Assembly: GCA_964247055.1 (NCBI GenBank)
Contig: OZ176056.1
Location: 5,518,001 to 5,582,000, forward strand
Source: Paragordius varius
Lineage: Eukaryota; Nematomorpha
Direction of reading: 5' to 3'
DNA: 64,000 nucleotides
The notes under the pieces were generated by a model. It saw only the letters and a list, made by a program, of their open reading frames with translations, had not been told where the DNA came from and did no database searches. Position 1 is the stretch's first letter. The number at the start of each line of letters is the position of its first letter. The position numbers and the translations under genes were made by a program. Shown here in pieces: positions 20,940 through 32,913 of the stretch.

Positions 20940-23599
20940 ATAACAATAATAATAAATGGCAAGCCAATACGCATGATTATAGACACAGGTTCAAGCGTGA
21001 AAAAAATCGGGAGCCCGAGTTGCAACAAACAAGACCAGATTTGTATAGCTATGGGCAAATAAATACAAGGTAGGCATATGGCTAGGGTACAATGCGATGG
21101 TGAAACAAAATCTTTGACGTGTATGGTTGTAAGCGGCAAAAAGCTAGCAATTCTTGGTTGGGATTGGCTACAAGAATTCTTGAATGCCATAAAACAGTTG
21201 ACAAATTGTCGTAAATGTTTTAATAATAATATACTTAAGGAAAATTCACTTGTTAATAAATTTTTTTTGTTTATTGTGAAAAGTTAAAAACCCCTATCAT
21301 TTAAAAAAACTATCAAAACCAAAAATTTTAAGTGTCTCCGCATCCCGATATCGTTAAAAGAAAAATCGAATCTGAAATTAAGAGACTTTTAGAATCGGAC
21401 ATAATCTACTGAGTATCGAACCAGGGCCATCCTATTGTTTATATAACAAAAGCGAATGGTGCTTTAAGGTTCTGTGAACATTATCGTGTTACAATAAATC
21501 CACATCTAGTAGTTGACAGTCATAATATACCGACATTTAACGATTTAGTTTCGAAAATAGGATTAGATTATTTTCGTTAATCGATTTGAGAACACCCCTA
21601 GGCTATTTTACATATAAAAGGTTTCCTTTTAGCCTAACAAGCGCCCCCTCATTTTTCAAAGATTAATAGATAATATTTTAGGTAACTGCCCAGGAACAGC
21701 TGTGTATTTAGACGATATTTACTAACAGGAAAAACCGAAACGAGCATAAAAGAAACTTAAAAAAGGTATTTAAGCGAGACGAATCTGGTTAGAAATTAAG
21801 TAAAAACAAACTAAAACTTTTTAAACCGTCTCTAAGCTTATGTTATATCAAAAAACGTCGTATCCTCAGCTGCCGGTAGAGTTAAAGCCATACAAGACTT
21901 CCCAAGACCCACCGACAAAACAACACTCAAGTCCTTGTTAGGGTTAATAAATTTTTACACACAATTCCTCCAGAAATTGCATGAATGTTTGGCTATACTT
22001 CACGACCTAAGCTGTTATAAAAACCCTGCATTTAGACCAAAAACCACGAGGGCTGTTTTAACAGAGCCAAAAATTCAATATGCCATACTCTTAAACTTAT
22101 ACCGTTCAACCCTGAGATACTTATAATAATCGAAACAAACGCCTTGAATAAAGGGTACGGAGAAGTGTTACTACAAACCACGCAGGAGGGCATAAATAAC
22201 ATTGCCTACTCAGCTAGAAAGTAATCATAAGCCGAAGAAAATAGAAAAGGAATCACAAGCCATACATTTAGTTTTTGTTTTGAACGTTTATTACGGGAAA
22301 GAAGTTTGAACTGTCTACTGATCACACACCACTAATATAGATAGCTGTTTGGAAATAATCGTAAACTAGATGAAATAAATTATTCCAAGCTACTATGTAT
22401 ATAAAGCTAACGAATTTAATTACCACCTACAGTACATTATAAGCCATCAAAACATTTGAGATGCATTGACCCCCATGCCGACAGAACCACACCAACTAGA
22501 CAGAAAAAGCCTTCAAACAGCAGAACATGTAAAATTTGTCAATAGTAATTTATTCAATATAAATCGTGACCATATTAGAAGCCAGACCGAAACCGATACT
22601 GTATTAAAATGAGGGCACTAAGAACAAACAACTGTTCCAATAAAATAATACATCCATTCCGGAGTTTTAGAAATGAATTTTAGCATACATACCGGTTATT
22701 TATTGGCAATAGATTATTTCACGAATCTAAAAAATTAATATCTTACAATTATTACACGTTGGACACCCCGGGTCCTAAGCAATGTACGAACAAGTATTTG
22801 GCACAACATGAGCGAAATAAAAAAGTGGGTAGATACGTGTAAAAAATTGTCAAGAAAACCGTCTGATACGGAAACAGAATTCCAGATACAATTGGAACAC
22901 TAATAAAGCCATATGGGAGAGATTACATCTAGACATAGCATGCCCCAGAGGCAATTATTATAGTTCTTATTGACAGTTATTCTCGATGGGTCGAAGTTAA
23001 ACTATCGAAAACTATCGACCAAAAATATCTTAAACTTCTTAGATGAATGTTTCAGTCGATAATTTAAGTATGATAGTTACCGACAACGCGTTTTACTTTA
23101 CATCTGAAAAAAAATCATCGCAACGGAAAACATTAAACTTGTAACATCAGTTCCCTATTATTTAAAAACGAACGTATTGGTGGAACGAGTATATACCTTT
23201 CAAACGCATTATCGATCAGCAGAAGACGGTGACTCACAATCAATGATAAACACGCGTTGGGGATACCGCTTTAACATACACCGTGCTACAAATACATGTC
23301 CCACTCCTCTTTTCCTAAAACGTACCCCACCCAATCCAATCACATGGCTACAATATCAAACAGACTTCTTAGACGATGTACAACCGAATCACGAATACCA
23401 TGCAAACAAAAAAGTATACATAAATGAACTAGCGAATGGTTGGCGAGATGGGATTGTAAATAAACGACTCGGATTATCATATGAAATAAGAGATGATGAC
23501 AAAATCATCCGAAAACACCCCGATCAACTGAGACCAAGGGAAGGAGGTGAAAGAATAATGGGAAAGCCAATTTCGCCCAAAAACTCCACCATCGCATGA
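20940..23599 (+). pseudogene. gypsy 2 protease-pol remains (right arm)
   Basis: Protease remnant with IDTGS near 20,975 and ILGWDWLQEFLNAIKQL near 21,150; RT from about 21,300 with VYLDDI near 21,704; then MLGLINFYTQFLQKLHECLA at 21,935; RNase H near 22,130; integrase LHLDIACPRG near 22,925 and VLIDSYSRWVEVK near 22,965; C-terminal integrase frame 23,177-23,599 (NELANGWRDGIVNKRLG, KHPDQLRPREGGERI). Many stops and frameshifts. Confidence 0.82.
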
Positions 23600-23787
23600 C
23601 CTATATGTTAGGTACTGCCACGACCGAAGCCCCGACATTACCTCCGCCCCAACCCTTGAAACCCATCTGAGTTGTCATCTCAACAAACACCCACTATTGC
23701 ACCTATCACTGACACTCACACAGAACGGTGATACCCTACACGAATCCGACAACCACCAGATAGATATCAAGGACAGGAAAAGAGTGA

Positions 23788-23972
23788 TGTTAAGTTAAAT
23801 CCTAATGTCGTAGACAGCACCTATATAATTGTAAACACTTCTAACTCTTTGTGATATATTGTTAATTGTAGCTTTAAACAAAATAGTATATAATTCTTGT
23901 ATTAATATCACAGACACATGTTTGATTATGTTTAATAAATGTTTTTTTTGTAACATAACTTTAATTCTATTA
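23788..23972 (+). repeat. 3' LTR of gypsy 2
   Basis: Matches the 5' LTR at 17,410-17,597 in order, with small deletions. LINE sequence resumes after it. Confidence 0.75.
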
Positions 23973-23989
23973 CCATACAAAACAAAAAT

Positions 23990-25450
23990 CATAATTACCT
24001 CGGCCTCATTAGAAACGCTGATAATTATTTTGTTGCGGATAAAGCCAAAATCTTAATTTGGCACGATCACATAACGAACCTCTATGAAACAAAAAACACT
24101 AAAATTTTTAATGAAAGCACCCAAGAAAAAAATCCTCCTTTGCTAAAAGAAGAAATGGAATGGGCTGTAAAACATTTGGCCACTGTTAAAGCAGAACAAT
24201 GATGTCAGCTAAATACTCTACATTTTTTTCAAAACGTCTTTTGCTCGAAAAAATTTCTGAGTGGGGTAAATATTCCTATTCTATAAAAGGAAATAACAAA
24301 ATATGTAACAATTAGATCAAATGATTAAAATTTTCTTAATCTATCAAAAACGCCTTCAATCTATATACAGAAATATCAACTACTCAGACTTGTTTGCGAA
24401 ATGGGCGAGGATGTAGAGATATGATAGCCCATATGAGATGGATAATGGCGAAACACATACAATTGAATAAGAAAATCCATATGTGTTGGCGTTTTTTCCA
24501 AAGCTTTTAATTCCATCCAACATAATCATTTACAAGCTTACAACAGCTACGTTTCAACTCTAATTAACATATTATCTCGATTTCCTCAAATTTGACTGCT
24601 ATGGTTTTCACAAATTTATGGGGTAACTGATCCCTGCATGGTGAATTTGGGATTACGTCAGGGTGTTCAAAACTTATTCCGTTCAACGCATATCTCGAAT
24701 GCATAATGAAAAACTTACCCGATGTTAAAGGATCTGATCTAATATCTATTCAGTGTGCCGACGATACGGCTATCTTTCGCAGACAACCCAAAATCATTGA
24801 CTCTCATGATCAAAAGTATGACAGATCAATCTTTCAAAAACAATGTATGTAGATTAACCCAAAAGTTTCATACACTACAATAATCAACGGAAGCTTTATT
24901 GAAACAGTCAAAAGTTACACCTAACTTGGGAGCTAATAATAAATCTTCTGATAAAACGAATGATAACCATGACCAAAAGGGCCGCAAATAATTATAACAA
25001 AATCTGGGCATCCAATAATGTCAGATTAAAAACGAAAATTCGACTTATTACCAATGCCATCGCATAACTTTCCTCTGCGGGTGTGATCCGCCAAAAGGAT
25101 AATTTATTCTTTTGAAATGTGGATGTGGAGAAAACTTTTAATAAAATGGACGGATAAAATTACTAACAATGCAATTTCGAATATAATCAGTCCCTACAGG
25201 CCATTGGGAATGTCCTTACGCACCAAACTGTTCTACTTGGGCCACTGAGATCTAATTCACTGGAAAAATCCATGATGTTGGGTAATAAGAGGTACGCGCA
25301 AAAGGGGCCGAAGAAGGATAAGGTGAATGGACAATATTTATAAGAAACCCACCCCAACGTTGGCTGAACACAACATTAAAATTAAAAACCTTAATATATG
25401 GAATTTTACATAGTCGAGACTGTAGCATACACGCACCTATTTGCAGACAA
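23990..25450 (+). pseudogene. LINE reverse-transcriptase fossil, right part
   Basis: Continuation of the LINE cut by gypsy 2. Scattered frames: KILIWHDHITNLYETKN (~24,045), LLKEEMEWAVKHLATVKAEQ (~24,140), a degraded polymerase core with CADDTAIF-like text near 24,755, SYTYLGS-like text near 24,915, NNYNKIWASNNVRLKTKIR (~24,990) and a basic tail near 25,300. Heavily mutated. Confidence 0.65.
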
Positions 25451-25635
25451 AGACATCGTTAATCAAATCTTAAATATAAAAATCAGCATTCATATGTGAT
25501 ATAAAATTTAAAGTAATAAATATTGTTGCCACCACGCTTTAGGACAATATCGTGTGCACTGTGTTGAATATTAGATTTAAAACGAATTAAACACAAACAA
25601 AAACTTATGATAAAGATTTGAAAAATAAAATATGC

Positions 25636-25739
25636 CTTAAACAATTTGTTCGAAATTTATTGTAACTTGCCATGGTTATGATACCACTCCATCCAGGTCC
25701 TAATGAATAAAAGATTTGAGTTGCTGCTTCATTCCATAT
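25636..25739 (-). pseudogene. SLC6 paralogue A, TM6 exon, GC donor
   Basis: 104 bp, the same length as 57,480-57,583. Open: [17 protein letters not shown] then [17 protein letters not shown]. This is the unwound TM6 region that lines the substrate and ion sites. The exon is followed by GCATAT where gene B has GTTACC. Confidence 0.88.
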
Positions 25740-26039
25740 CTATATTATAAAATTTACATTGTCATTGTTTCAATTAAAAAAGTCATTTTTTAAACCATGG
25801 TTGTCCATCATAAATGGCTTTCCAGACCACATTTTCTCAAAAAGCAGACCGCATAGGAAAGGTATATGGGCATTTAAATTATTAGAAAATTAAAACACTA
25901 TTTAGAATTTAGAACCTCAAAAATGAATAAATCAATTAAAATGTTTTAGCAATATTAATATTGAGATTTTATTAACATATTTTTTCAAATTATGGGTTTC
26001 GGATTGTTATAGTTCTCTGTTTTTTCCCATGTTATAAAT

Positions 26040-26492
26040 CAGTGGTACCCGCCGGGGGTGCTTTTATATGACCCTGGAAATAATTATTAATTATTTATTG
26101 ATGTATATGTATTTTGATTATAAGTTTGTACAAATGTGTCAAACAGTTTGGAAATCGGTATTATAGGCTGTTACAGTAAAAACTGAAATTATACGGTCAA
26201 AACGTAAAAATATAAAGAATATTTTTTTCTAAAAGATGACCATACTTTTTTAATCTTGATTTATCTTAAAATAACCCTTAAATATAATTGTTTTAAATAG
26301 CAAAGTATCAAAAAATATTTATAACACAATTAGTTATATAGTTTACAATCGTATCTAAAAAGCTTATATGATAAATATGGTAAAAAGTATGGTTGTCTTT
26401 TAGATGTCTTCTATTTAACGTTTTGTCCGTATGATTCCAGTTTTTACTGTAAATAATTTTGCGGCCCTTTTGATTTTTTGGTGATATCTGTG
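26040..26492. mobile_element. hAT-type MITE with nested MITE
   Basis: Left end CAGTGGTACCCGCC, right end (reversed) CACAGATATCACC. Flanked by 8-bp near-identical duplications TTATAAAT (26,032-26,039) and TTATAAAA (26,493-26,500), the length made by hAT transposases. Contains the mariner-type MITE 26,174-26,449. Confidence 0.55.
26174..26449. mobile_element. Tc1/mariner-type MITE M-TIR1, copy 1
   Basis: Long terminal inverted repeats starting CAGTAAAAACTGAAATTATA and containing CAAAACGT, flanked by TA on both sides. The same element is found at 57,934-58,180 and 62,724-63,951. Confidence 0.75.
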
Positions 26493-26908
26493 TTATAAAA
26501 TATGGTTTTTAAAACTAATAGAGAGTTTGTCACTGGGATCATTAATTTGATTAAAATTGGGTAAAAAGGCATTTTTATAATAGAAATAGGTTGAAAGCTG
26601 ATGGTAGTACCTATGCTTCTAACATAAATTTGATATATTTATAATAGGGTAAATTTTTTTGTGGCATGTAATCGAGATTGAAGTATAACTTATAACCCTA
26701 TGAATTATTTGATGACAAATAAATTAAAATCACCAATAGAGATTGAAAAATATTTTAAACAATCACTAGATCATAATATAATAACAAAATGCCTAACCCA
26801 ACGCTTATAAAAGTTAACAAAATATATAGACTGACTAGAAATGAACTTTTACGTTAGGCAATAACGAGATTTTAGGGGTCTAAACTGCAACTAAAATTTT
26901 ATATATAC

Positions 26909-27043
26909 CCTAACATGTTTAAGTTTACTCCAATCAGGTTTTAGGAAAAACATTACGCCATCTCTTGCACCAGGTAGTTGGAGGACCCGAATCATAAAAA
27001 CCGTTAGTATTAGATAAGGTAATGTAGTGGTCACATAAACTAT
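26909..27043 (-). pseudogene. SLC6 paralogue A, TM5 exon
   Basis: 135 bp, the same length as 57,718-57,852. Open: IVYVTTTLPYLILTVFMIRV then [19 protein letters not shown]. Acceptor CATAG, donor GTATAT. Confidence 0.9.
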
Positions 27044-27849
27044 CTATGATCATAATTTATTCCTGTAAACATTAATCTCACATATGTAATGTAAATCATA
27101 ACGATAGTAATACTAAATATAAAAGTTATTTAACATTTTAATACTTTACCAAACCGTTTGAAATGATAAAATATCATATCATCATAATAAGATAAAAGAA
27201 AAAGAGTAATGAATATAGTGTTAATTAATAAACGGTAAATATTAAAAAATATTCAAACATATGACAATATAAAAGAGAAAATTAGATATATTAATATAAA
27301 ATATTGGTATTAAAATAAGGAGGACGAAGTTAAGCCATTACAGTATACATTTTAATGGTTGCTTATTTCACACTATAGTTAGGCATACCAATACAGAGGG
27401 TTATGCAACCTAGAATCGAGTGTTTTTATATATCTCGCCAAAAAATTTTAAAAAAATTTTAAAATTTATTAACGTTTAACCATAAGCGTTTTGAAACGCT
27501 GTCGGTTAATAATGACAATTCCAGAAAATATAACATTTATTAATTTCATTAGTTACCTTTATATTCAGATAAAAACATGCTCAAATTGATAACTATGTTT
27601 AACTATTATTAAAAATCTAAATCTTTGATTTATGGCTATAATTTTTTATTTTTAAAAAATGAATATAGTTTATGGGAAAAGCAAAAGAACAGGGGGTAAG
27701 ACAAAAATTGAAGGAAATTTTTATCAATAAAGGATAATACAACTATCATAAGATATAATAATACTGTAAAAACCAAATATACATTTAAATTATTTTTTAA
27801 TAGTTTCGTAAATGGTGAGTGATTTGACAAAATTTATAAAATATATTAC

Positions 27850-27982
27850 TTTTCCGCTAGTTTTAATACCACGCATGACACATAAATAAGTTATGATCCA
27901 AGCTAAAATAAAGCAACCCAACAGTCGCACGTTGAAAGAGCCCATTTGATGCAATCCCAATGTAATTTGAATTACCCGATAA
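27850..27982 (-). pseudogene. SLC6 paralogue A, TM4 exon
   Basis: 133 bp, the same length as 58,578-58,710. Open: [20 protein letters not shown] then LGCFILAWIITYLCVMRGI. Acceptor AAATAG, donor GTAATA. Confidence 0.9.
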
Positions 27983-28143
27983 CTATTTAAATGCCATATA
28001 CGGATATATTAAAAATAATTTATATAATGATATCTAATATTTAACCTGATAAAAATTAGTTAAATTAGATTAAAATTACGGTGCATTATAAAAAATCGCT
28101 TGATATATTATGTAATAATAGTTAACCTAATAGTTTTACCTAC

Positions 28144-28300
28144 CTCCAAAATTCGAAAGCAGGCGAGGAATATCGGCAAATACAATTCTTCATTTTTGTT
28201 GAATAGTGATGTGTTAATGAAAAGAGATATATTACTTTTTCCAAAAAAATTATCCTGGCTATAGTTTGTATTAATCGTGGATATGCTCATATTCTTAGTA
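28144..28300 (-). pseudogene. SLC6 paralogue A, EL2 exon, frameshifted
   Basis: The 3' end reads RYSSPAFEFWR before donor GTAGGT, like [10 protein letters not shown] in gene B. Upstream, the Asn-rich loop text (NISLFINTSLF) is in a different frame, so at least one indel separates them. The 5' boundary is uncertain. Confidence 0.7.
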
Positions 28301-28399
28301 TATAGGTAAGTATTTACTAGAGTGAACACTACATGAGAGTACAGCAAATAAAAAAATTTTAAAAAATACTAAAAGTATAAACATGAAGTCGCGTACGAT

Positions 28400-28558
28400 T
28401 TATAACGAAAGATAAAACAAGATGCGCTATTCCAATCATTGAGGCAGTTTCCCCAAGGTAGCTCTTGAAAAGATTGTATCAAATAAAATAATATAATAGC
28501 AATCAATTAACTAAGACACTTCTAATTAAGGCTAAAAGAACTGAACCAATACCAACCC
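28400..28558 (-). pseudogene. SLC6 paralogue A, TM3 exon, frameshifted
   Basis: After acceptor TTCTAG it reads GVGIGSVLLALIRSVLVN, then about 4 bases are missing relative to 62,364-62,594 and the frame changes to [20 protein letters not shown] and LNDWNSASC. The Cys-x8-Cys pair of EL2 is kept. The low boundary is approximate. Confidence 0.8.
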
Positions 28559-28618
28559 CTAGAAAACAGTATACGTATATTATTTGTAAAAAAAACAGAA
28601 AAATTTATCATTTATAAG

Positions 28619-29268
28619 TAGGGTTGTGCATTTGACTGCTTTTTCAAAAAACTGGTCAGACCCAGTCAGACCATGGTCATGACCGTACTCATGACCACTT
28701 TTTACTTAAGTAAATATCATGCAAAATTGTGAAAATAATGTTCAAACGATACTTGAGTTTTTAATAATAATGTCATATTTTTCTTAAAAGTTTGTATTAT
28801 ACATTTTTTTGATATTAATTATTCACAAATATTTTCAATCAAAATTAATTAAGAATTTTTTCAAACTTCAAATACACAGGTTTTATGGATAGGTAAAATA
28901 AAATTTTTTAATCATTGAAGTATCCAATTATAAAATGTTCTTATATTTTATTGGTTCACATATATGGAATAATTGCATATTTTGCAAAGTGCATCGTTTT
29001 GTTTTTCGATAACTGGATATGCTTAAATGCTAATGTATAAGGATGTGACAATTTTATATTGTTAAATAAGCATATTTAAATATTTAATTTATATTTCAAA
29101 AAAATATATTGATAAACAATAAAATCATACCATTTCTCTTCCAAAAAAATATACCAGCAACTTTTCATAAAACAGCTGTTTTTTCAAATGACCAAAAAAT
29201 AACTGGTACACTGACCTAACCATGACCCGGTCAATTGACCGGGTCATGACTTGGTCAACACAACGCTT
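28619..29268. mobile_element. MITE-like element with GGTCATGACC palindromes
   Basis: Left end AGGGTTGTGCATTTGACTGC, right end (reversed) AGCGTTGTGTTGACC. Both ends carry several copies of GGTCATGAC/GGTCA in inverted order (28,650-28,705 and 29,185-29,260). The middle is AT-rich without coding potential. Confidence 0.45.
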
Positions 29269-29689
29269 TTTATAACATATAGATTTTGGAATTACCATTG
29301 AACATCTATAACTTTCGCTCTTAATATTTCCGGTTAAAGCGCATAATTGATATATTTTTGGTACTTCAATATGGGTCTATAATTTATTACATAATAGATT
29401 TCGAAAATAAAATTAAAAACTAATTTTTTATTAAAAACATAGAAAGGTTATATAATTAATAGCAAAGACAAAATCTCAAGGTTAATTAAATTTTAACTTA
29501 GCTTAGATTAAAAAATTATTTTAAGTGTATTTCAATTGTTGAAATCGAAATCATAAACTTCATGTTGGGATTAGAAATGTTCAAAATGGAATAGATTGTA
29601 ATATGAGGAATTTAAGGTCGGTGAAAATTTTATTTAATGGTAGAGTTTGTTATAGTGTATAATATATCTTGAAAGATTAATAATTTTAT

Positions 29690-31650
29690 TTAAAAAATGG
29701 AAAATGGTGGCTTTGTGACATGTTTCCGGAAAACCGATAGGCCCATTCAAATCCAAATGTCAAAAAAATATAATAATTAATGACCCTGACAATGGCTTCG
29801 CCCTTTTTTGAATTAGTTTCTCAGTTCGAGCCCACCGTGTAAAAACGGTTTTTTTTGAAAACTTAAGTCCACAAAGATCGTGTGTTTTAGACAATTTTCC
29901 GGAAAACGTGTTGGACTATTTGATTTCTAATATCCTTTTTATTTACTTTTTTCGATTGCGCCGAACATATCGGCTCGCTTTTTTAAATTAGGCTTTCTTT
30001 TCACCCGCTTCCCCCATAAAAGCCATTTTCTATTTTTCGCCAAAATTATAAGACCGCAATGAGGATTCCAGGTATTCCCTGTTAAAAGGCAAAACTTTTA
30101 CTCATGCGTTTTATTATATTGGCTGCTGGGTAGGGAGATACCCGCTAAAAACTGCCCCATTTATTCAAATAGTGTGCCTTTGAGATTAAAATTTAGAAAA
30201 CCTATCAGGCCATATGAGTTAAGGTAAAAATATAGGTCTTACGGTTTTTTAAAATTAGCCGTTATTTAGGCCCTTCACGCCCTAAAAATGCGCCTTTATA
30301 AAATGATTTTTTAGTTTTAAGGAAATTTTTCCGAAAACTAATAAGAGCTTATGGAATCTATTATAATTCTAGGTATTCAAAAAGGAAATTTTAATCAAGC
30401 GCTTTTCGTATCAGCTTTGGATAGGGAGCTACCCGCCTAAAACTGCGCCACCATATCGATTACGTTGTTTAGGAGTTATTTTCGGAAAACTTATCAGGCC
30501 ACATAAGTTTAATAAGGGCCTAAAATATTACCCGTAAAAAGACAAAAATATAAGTCGAGCGGTTTTTTAATTCCCTTAATTAGGCGTTTTTCCCTAAAGA
30601 ATGCGGCACCATATAATGAATATTCGGTTTTGAGGCATTTTCGAAAATCCTAGGAGAGCATATGGAATCAATCATGGTTACAGAAATTACCAGAATTAAG
30701 GCATTAATAAAACGTTTTTTTGGTTAGGGGACTACCCGCGAAAAACTGCGTCACCATATCGATACAGCATGCCTTTGGAGCCAAATTTCAAAAAACCAAA
30801 GAATCTAATAGGAAATGGAATATATGATAATTCCAGATATTCCCCATATAAAGGTAAAAATATTAGCCAACGCTTCTTTTATACCTGCCCTTGGGTTAGG
30901 AGCTACGACAAAAACTGCGCCACTATATAGAAATTGCGTTGTTTGGAGGGCTAAAGTACAGAAAATTATTAGCTCATTAAAAGCTTAAAATATTACCCGT
31001 AACTAGGTAATAAAGGTCAGGCGTTATTTTATTAGCCGTTAATTTAGGGCCTTTATGCCTAAAAATACCCCATCATATAACGATTTAATGTTAAGGTGTT
31101 TTTTGAATGACCCATGAGAGGATGGTATCAAAGATGATTCCAAATATTTGTCCTAAAAGAATTTAACTCAACGCTTTTTCCATATAGGTCTATATGTACG
31201 GGTTTAACGGTTTATAACTGAGACGCCATTGAAAAATGGCGTGGTTTTGGAGCTAATTTTCAAAACTTAAGAAACCATACGAGTCAGTTTAACATATTCT
31301 TAGGAATTTATATAATAACAATCTTTCAACAGGACCACAAATGATTTACTTTTTATATTCCTTGATCCCAGCTGTCTGAACATTTCAAAATAAAACTTTC
31401 CATGATTTCAACGAAAATCTTAAAATTCAAGATAGTTAAATAATAACTTTAATAATGGACAGTTTAAATATGGTCAATTTCGTAAACAATATTTGAGCCT
31501 ATGCAAAAACTAGTAAAAAAATAATTAAAAAAATTCTCTTTTAATGTGTTTTTTATTATTTAATTATCTTCATTACTTCTATTTATTGCAAATTATTAAG
31601 AATAATTGTCGGTGAGACTACCTCACAGCGAAGCGTGACGGGCTAACTAG
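29690..31650 (+). mobile_element. Helitron-like element H2 with alternating ~150-bp repeats
   Basis: The 3' end shows CACAGCGAAGCGTG, a short hairpin, then ACGGGCTAACTAG followed by T, matching Helitron 3' ends (hairpin then CTRR|T). Upstream the element is a degenerate array: motifs like CCATATGAG/CATATGGAAT recur near 30,207, 30,345, 30,495, 30,655, 30,805, 30,975, 31,118 and 31,272, with ACTGCGCCACCATAT between them. The 5' part has a unique segment (TCGATTGCGCCGAACAT). No open frame of note, so non-autonomous. The 5' TC end is not certain. Confidence 0.62.
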
Positions 31651-32913
31651 TAGTATAATAAATATATGGAAAATTTTATGCATATAGCTATTTATCACAA
31701 ATGGCTTTAATTTGTTTTGCTATTAAAATTTGGGTTGTACATAAAATGTTGTTTGCAAGCCGCGATGCTAGTCTGCATGGTAGAATATCTGTTATTGCTC
31801 CAAAATATATTATTGAATTATTGCCGGTTTAACTAAGACGACGTCAGTAAAAATAGCCATTAATTAATTTGATATATACAGATCCTATTTTGTTTATCTG
31901 ATAACGACACATATACACAATTTGAGTTCGCCAAAAACTAGCGTATAATTTTTATAATTCATTTATCATGTCAAGTAAGCCATCAGGAAAAAAGGCTTTT
32001 ATCGTTTGCTAGAAACACATGGTGAATAACCGATTAACACGTGTGAAACATGGTGAAGTAAAAAGCTTTGAACTTATATTAAGGAGGGATTCTCTGGTGT
32101 ATAACACAACTACGAAGTCGCTAAACGGCATAATAAATGACCAACTAAAACTCAACATTTGAGAGAAGCATTACACTAATGTGACCAGATAGGCTGTTTT
32201 TTGCATTACAGTACGGGATTTTCAAAAAAAAACTGCGACTGTACTGCGCCAACTTTTGTACAGCTTTTTGAAATTAAAAAATTTTTTTTGAATATTAACT
32301 TTTATTTATTCAAATATTATTTAAGAATTTGATATAGTACCATCTGTAAAAAATAACCCCATAATTTGTAAAGAAATGGTTCATTTTGCGGTAAAAAAAC
32401 TAAGGGCCTATTTTTAGTTGACTAATATTTTATTTTCTGCTCAAATTATACATAAAACTAGGATTGCAGCCTTTAGCGCTGTGGCGAAACTATAAATCTT
32501 GGACTCCACCCCGTAAATAATGGCTCTTTCACTCAGGGCTTCCGCAAAAAAAGGTGCCTCAAAATTTAAATTAACAAAATTATTCATGATATTTTAATAA
32601 ATGTTTGATCATGTTTAAGTTCATTTTTTAATTATCAAACGGAAAATTATATAAAAATTTGTTATTCCCGTACCATATATTTTAAAATTTATCATATATG
32701 GCATATGATTTTGAAAATACCTTTTTTCGTATTAAAAAATTAACGTTTTTACGTTTTTTATACTCTTAGGTGGGAGGTATGCTTTTTAATTTTTTTCCTA
32801 AACTTAAATTATTATTAGTTTTCTTATTTTTTAAACCAAATTATGAGTTTTTTTTTAATGCGTGCTCAAACTATTTTGAAGCATGATGGATACGGTATAA
32901 CACTTTAAGACAG
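31651..32913. other. Unassigned stretch with a possible broken coding scrap
   Basis: The frame at about 31,969-32,160 reads MSSKPSGKKAFIVC, RLTRVKHGEVKSFELI and LNGIINDQLKLNI with stops between. It resembles a degraded DNA-binding finger region of a transposase, but I cannot place it in a family. The rest is AT-rich with no recognised feature. Confidence 0.35.

Larger units (their letters stand above)
17410..23972 (+). mobile_element. Ty3/gypsy LTR element 2, rearranged
   Basis: LTRs at 17,410-17,597 and 23,788-23,972 are the same family as gypsy 1. The internal region is not colinear: LTR, primer site, gag scraps and a protease remnant run forward to about 18,185; 18,190-20,140 is a pol region in reverse orientation; 20,440-20,710 is a kinase-like scrap; then protease, RT, RNase H and integrase run forward from 20,940 to 23,599. 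It interrupts a LINE fossil. Flanking 5-mers CCGAA and CCATA match only partly, so the target duplication is decayed or the ends are not from one insertion event. Confidence 0.75.

Noticed and set aside
31600..31660. GC-rich hairpin at 31,625-31,650 as a tRNA or terminator
   Set aside because: Its position at the end of a repeated element and the CTAG|T after it fit a Helitron 3' end better; no cloverleaf.
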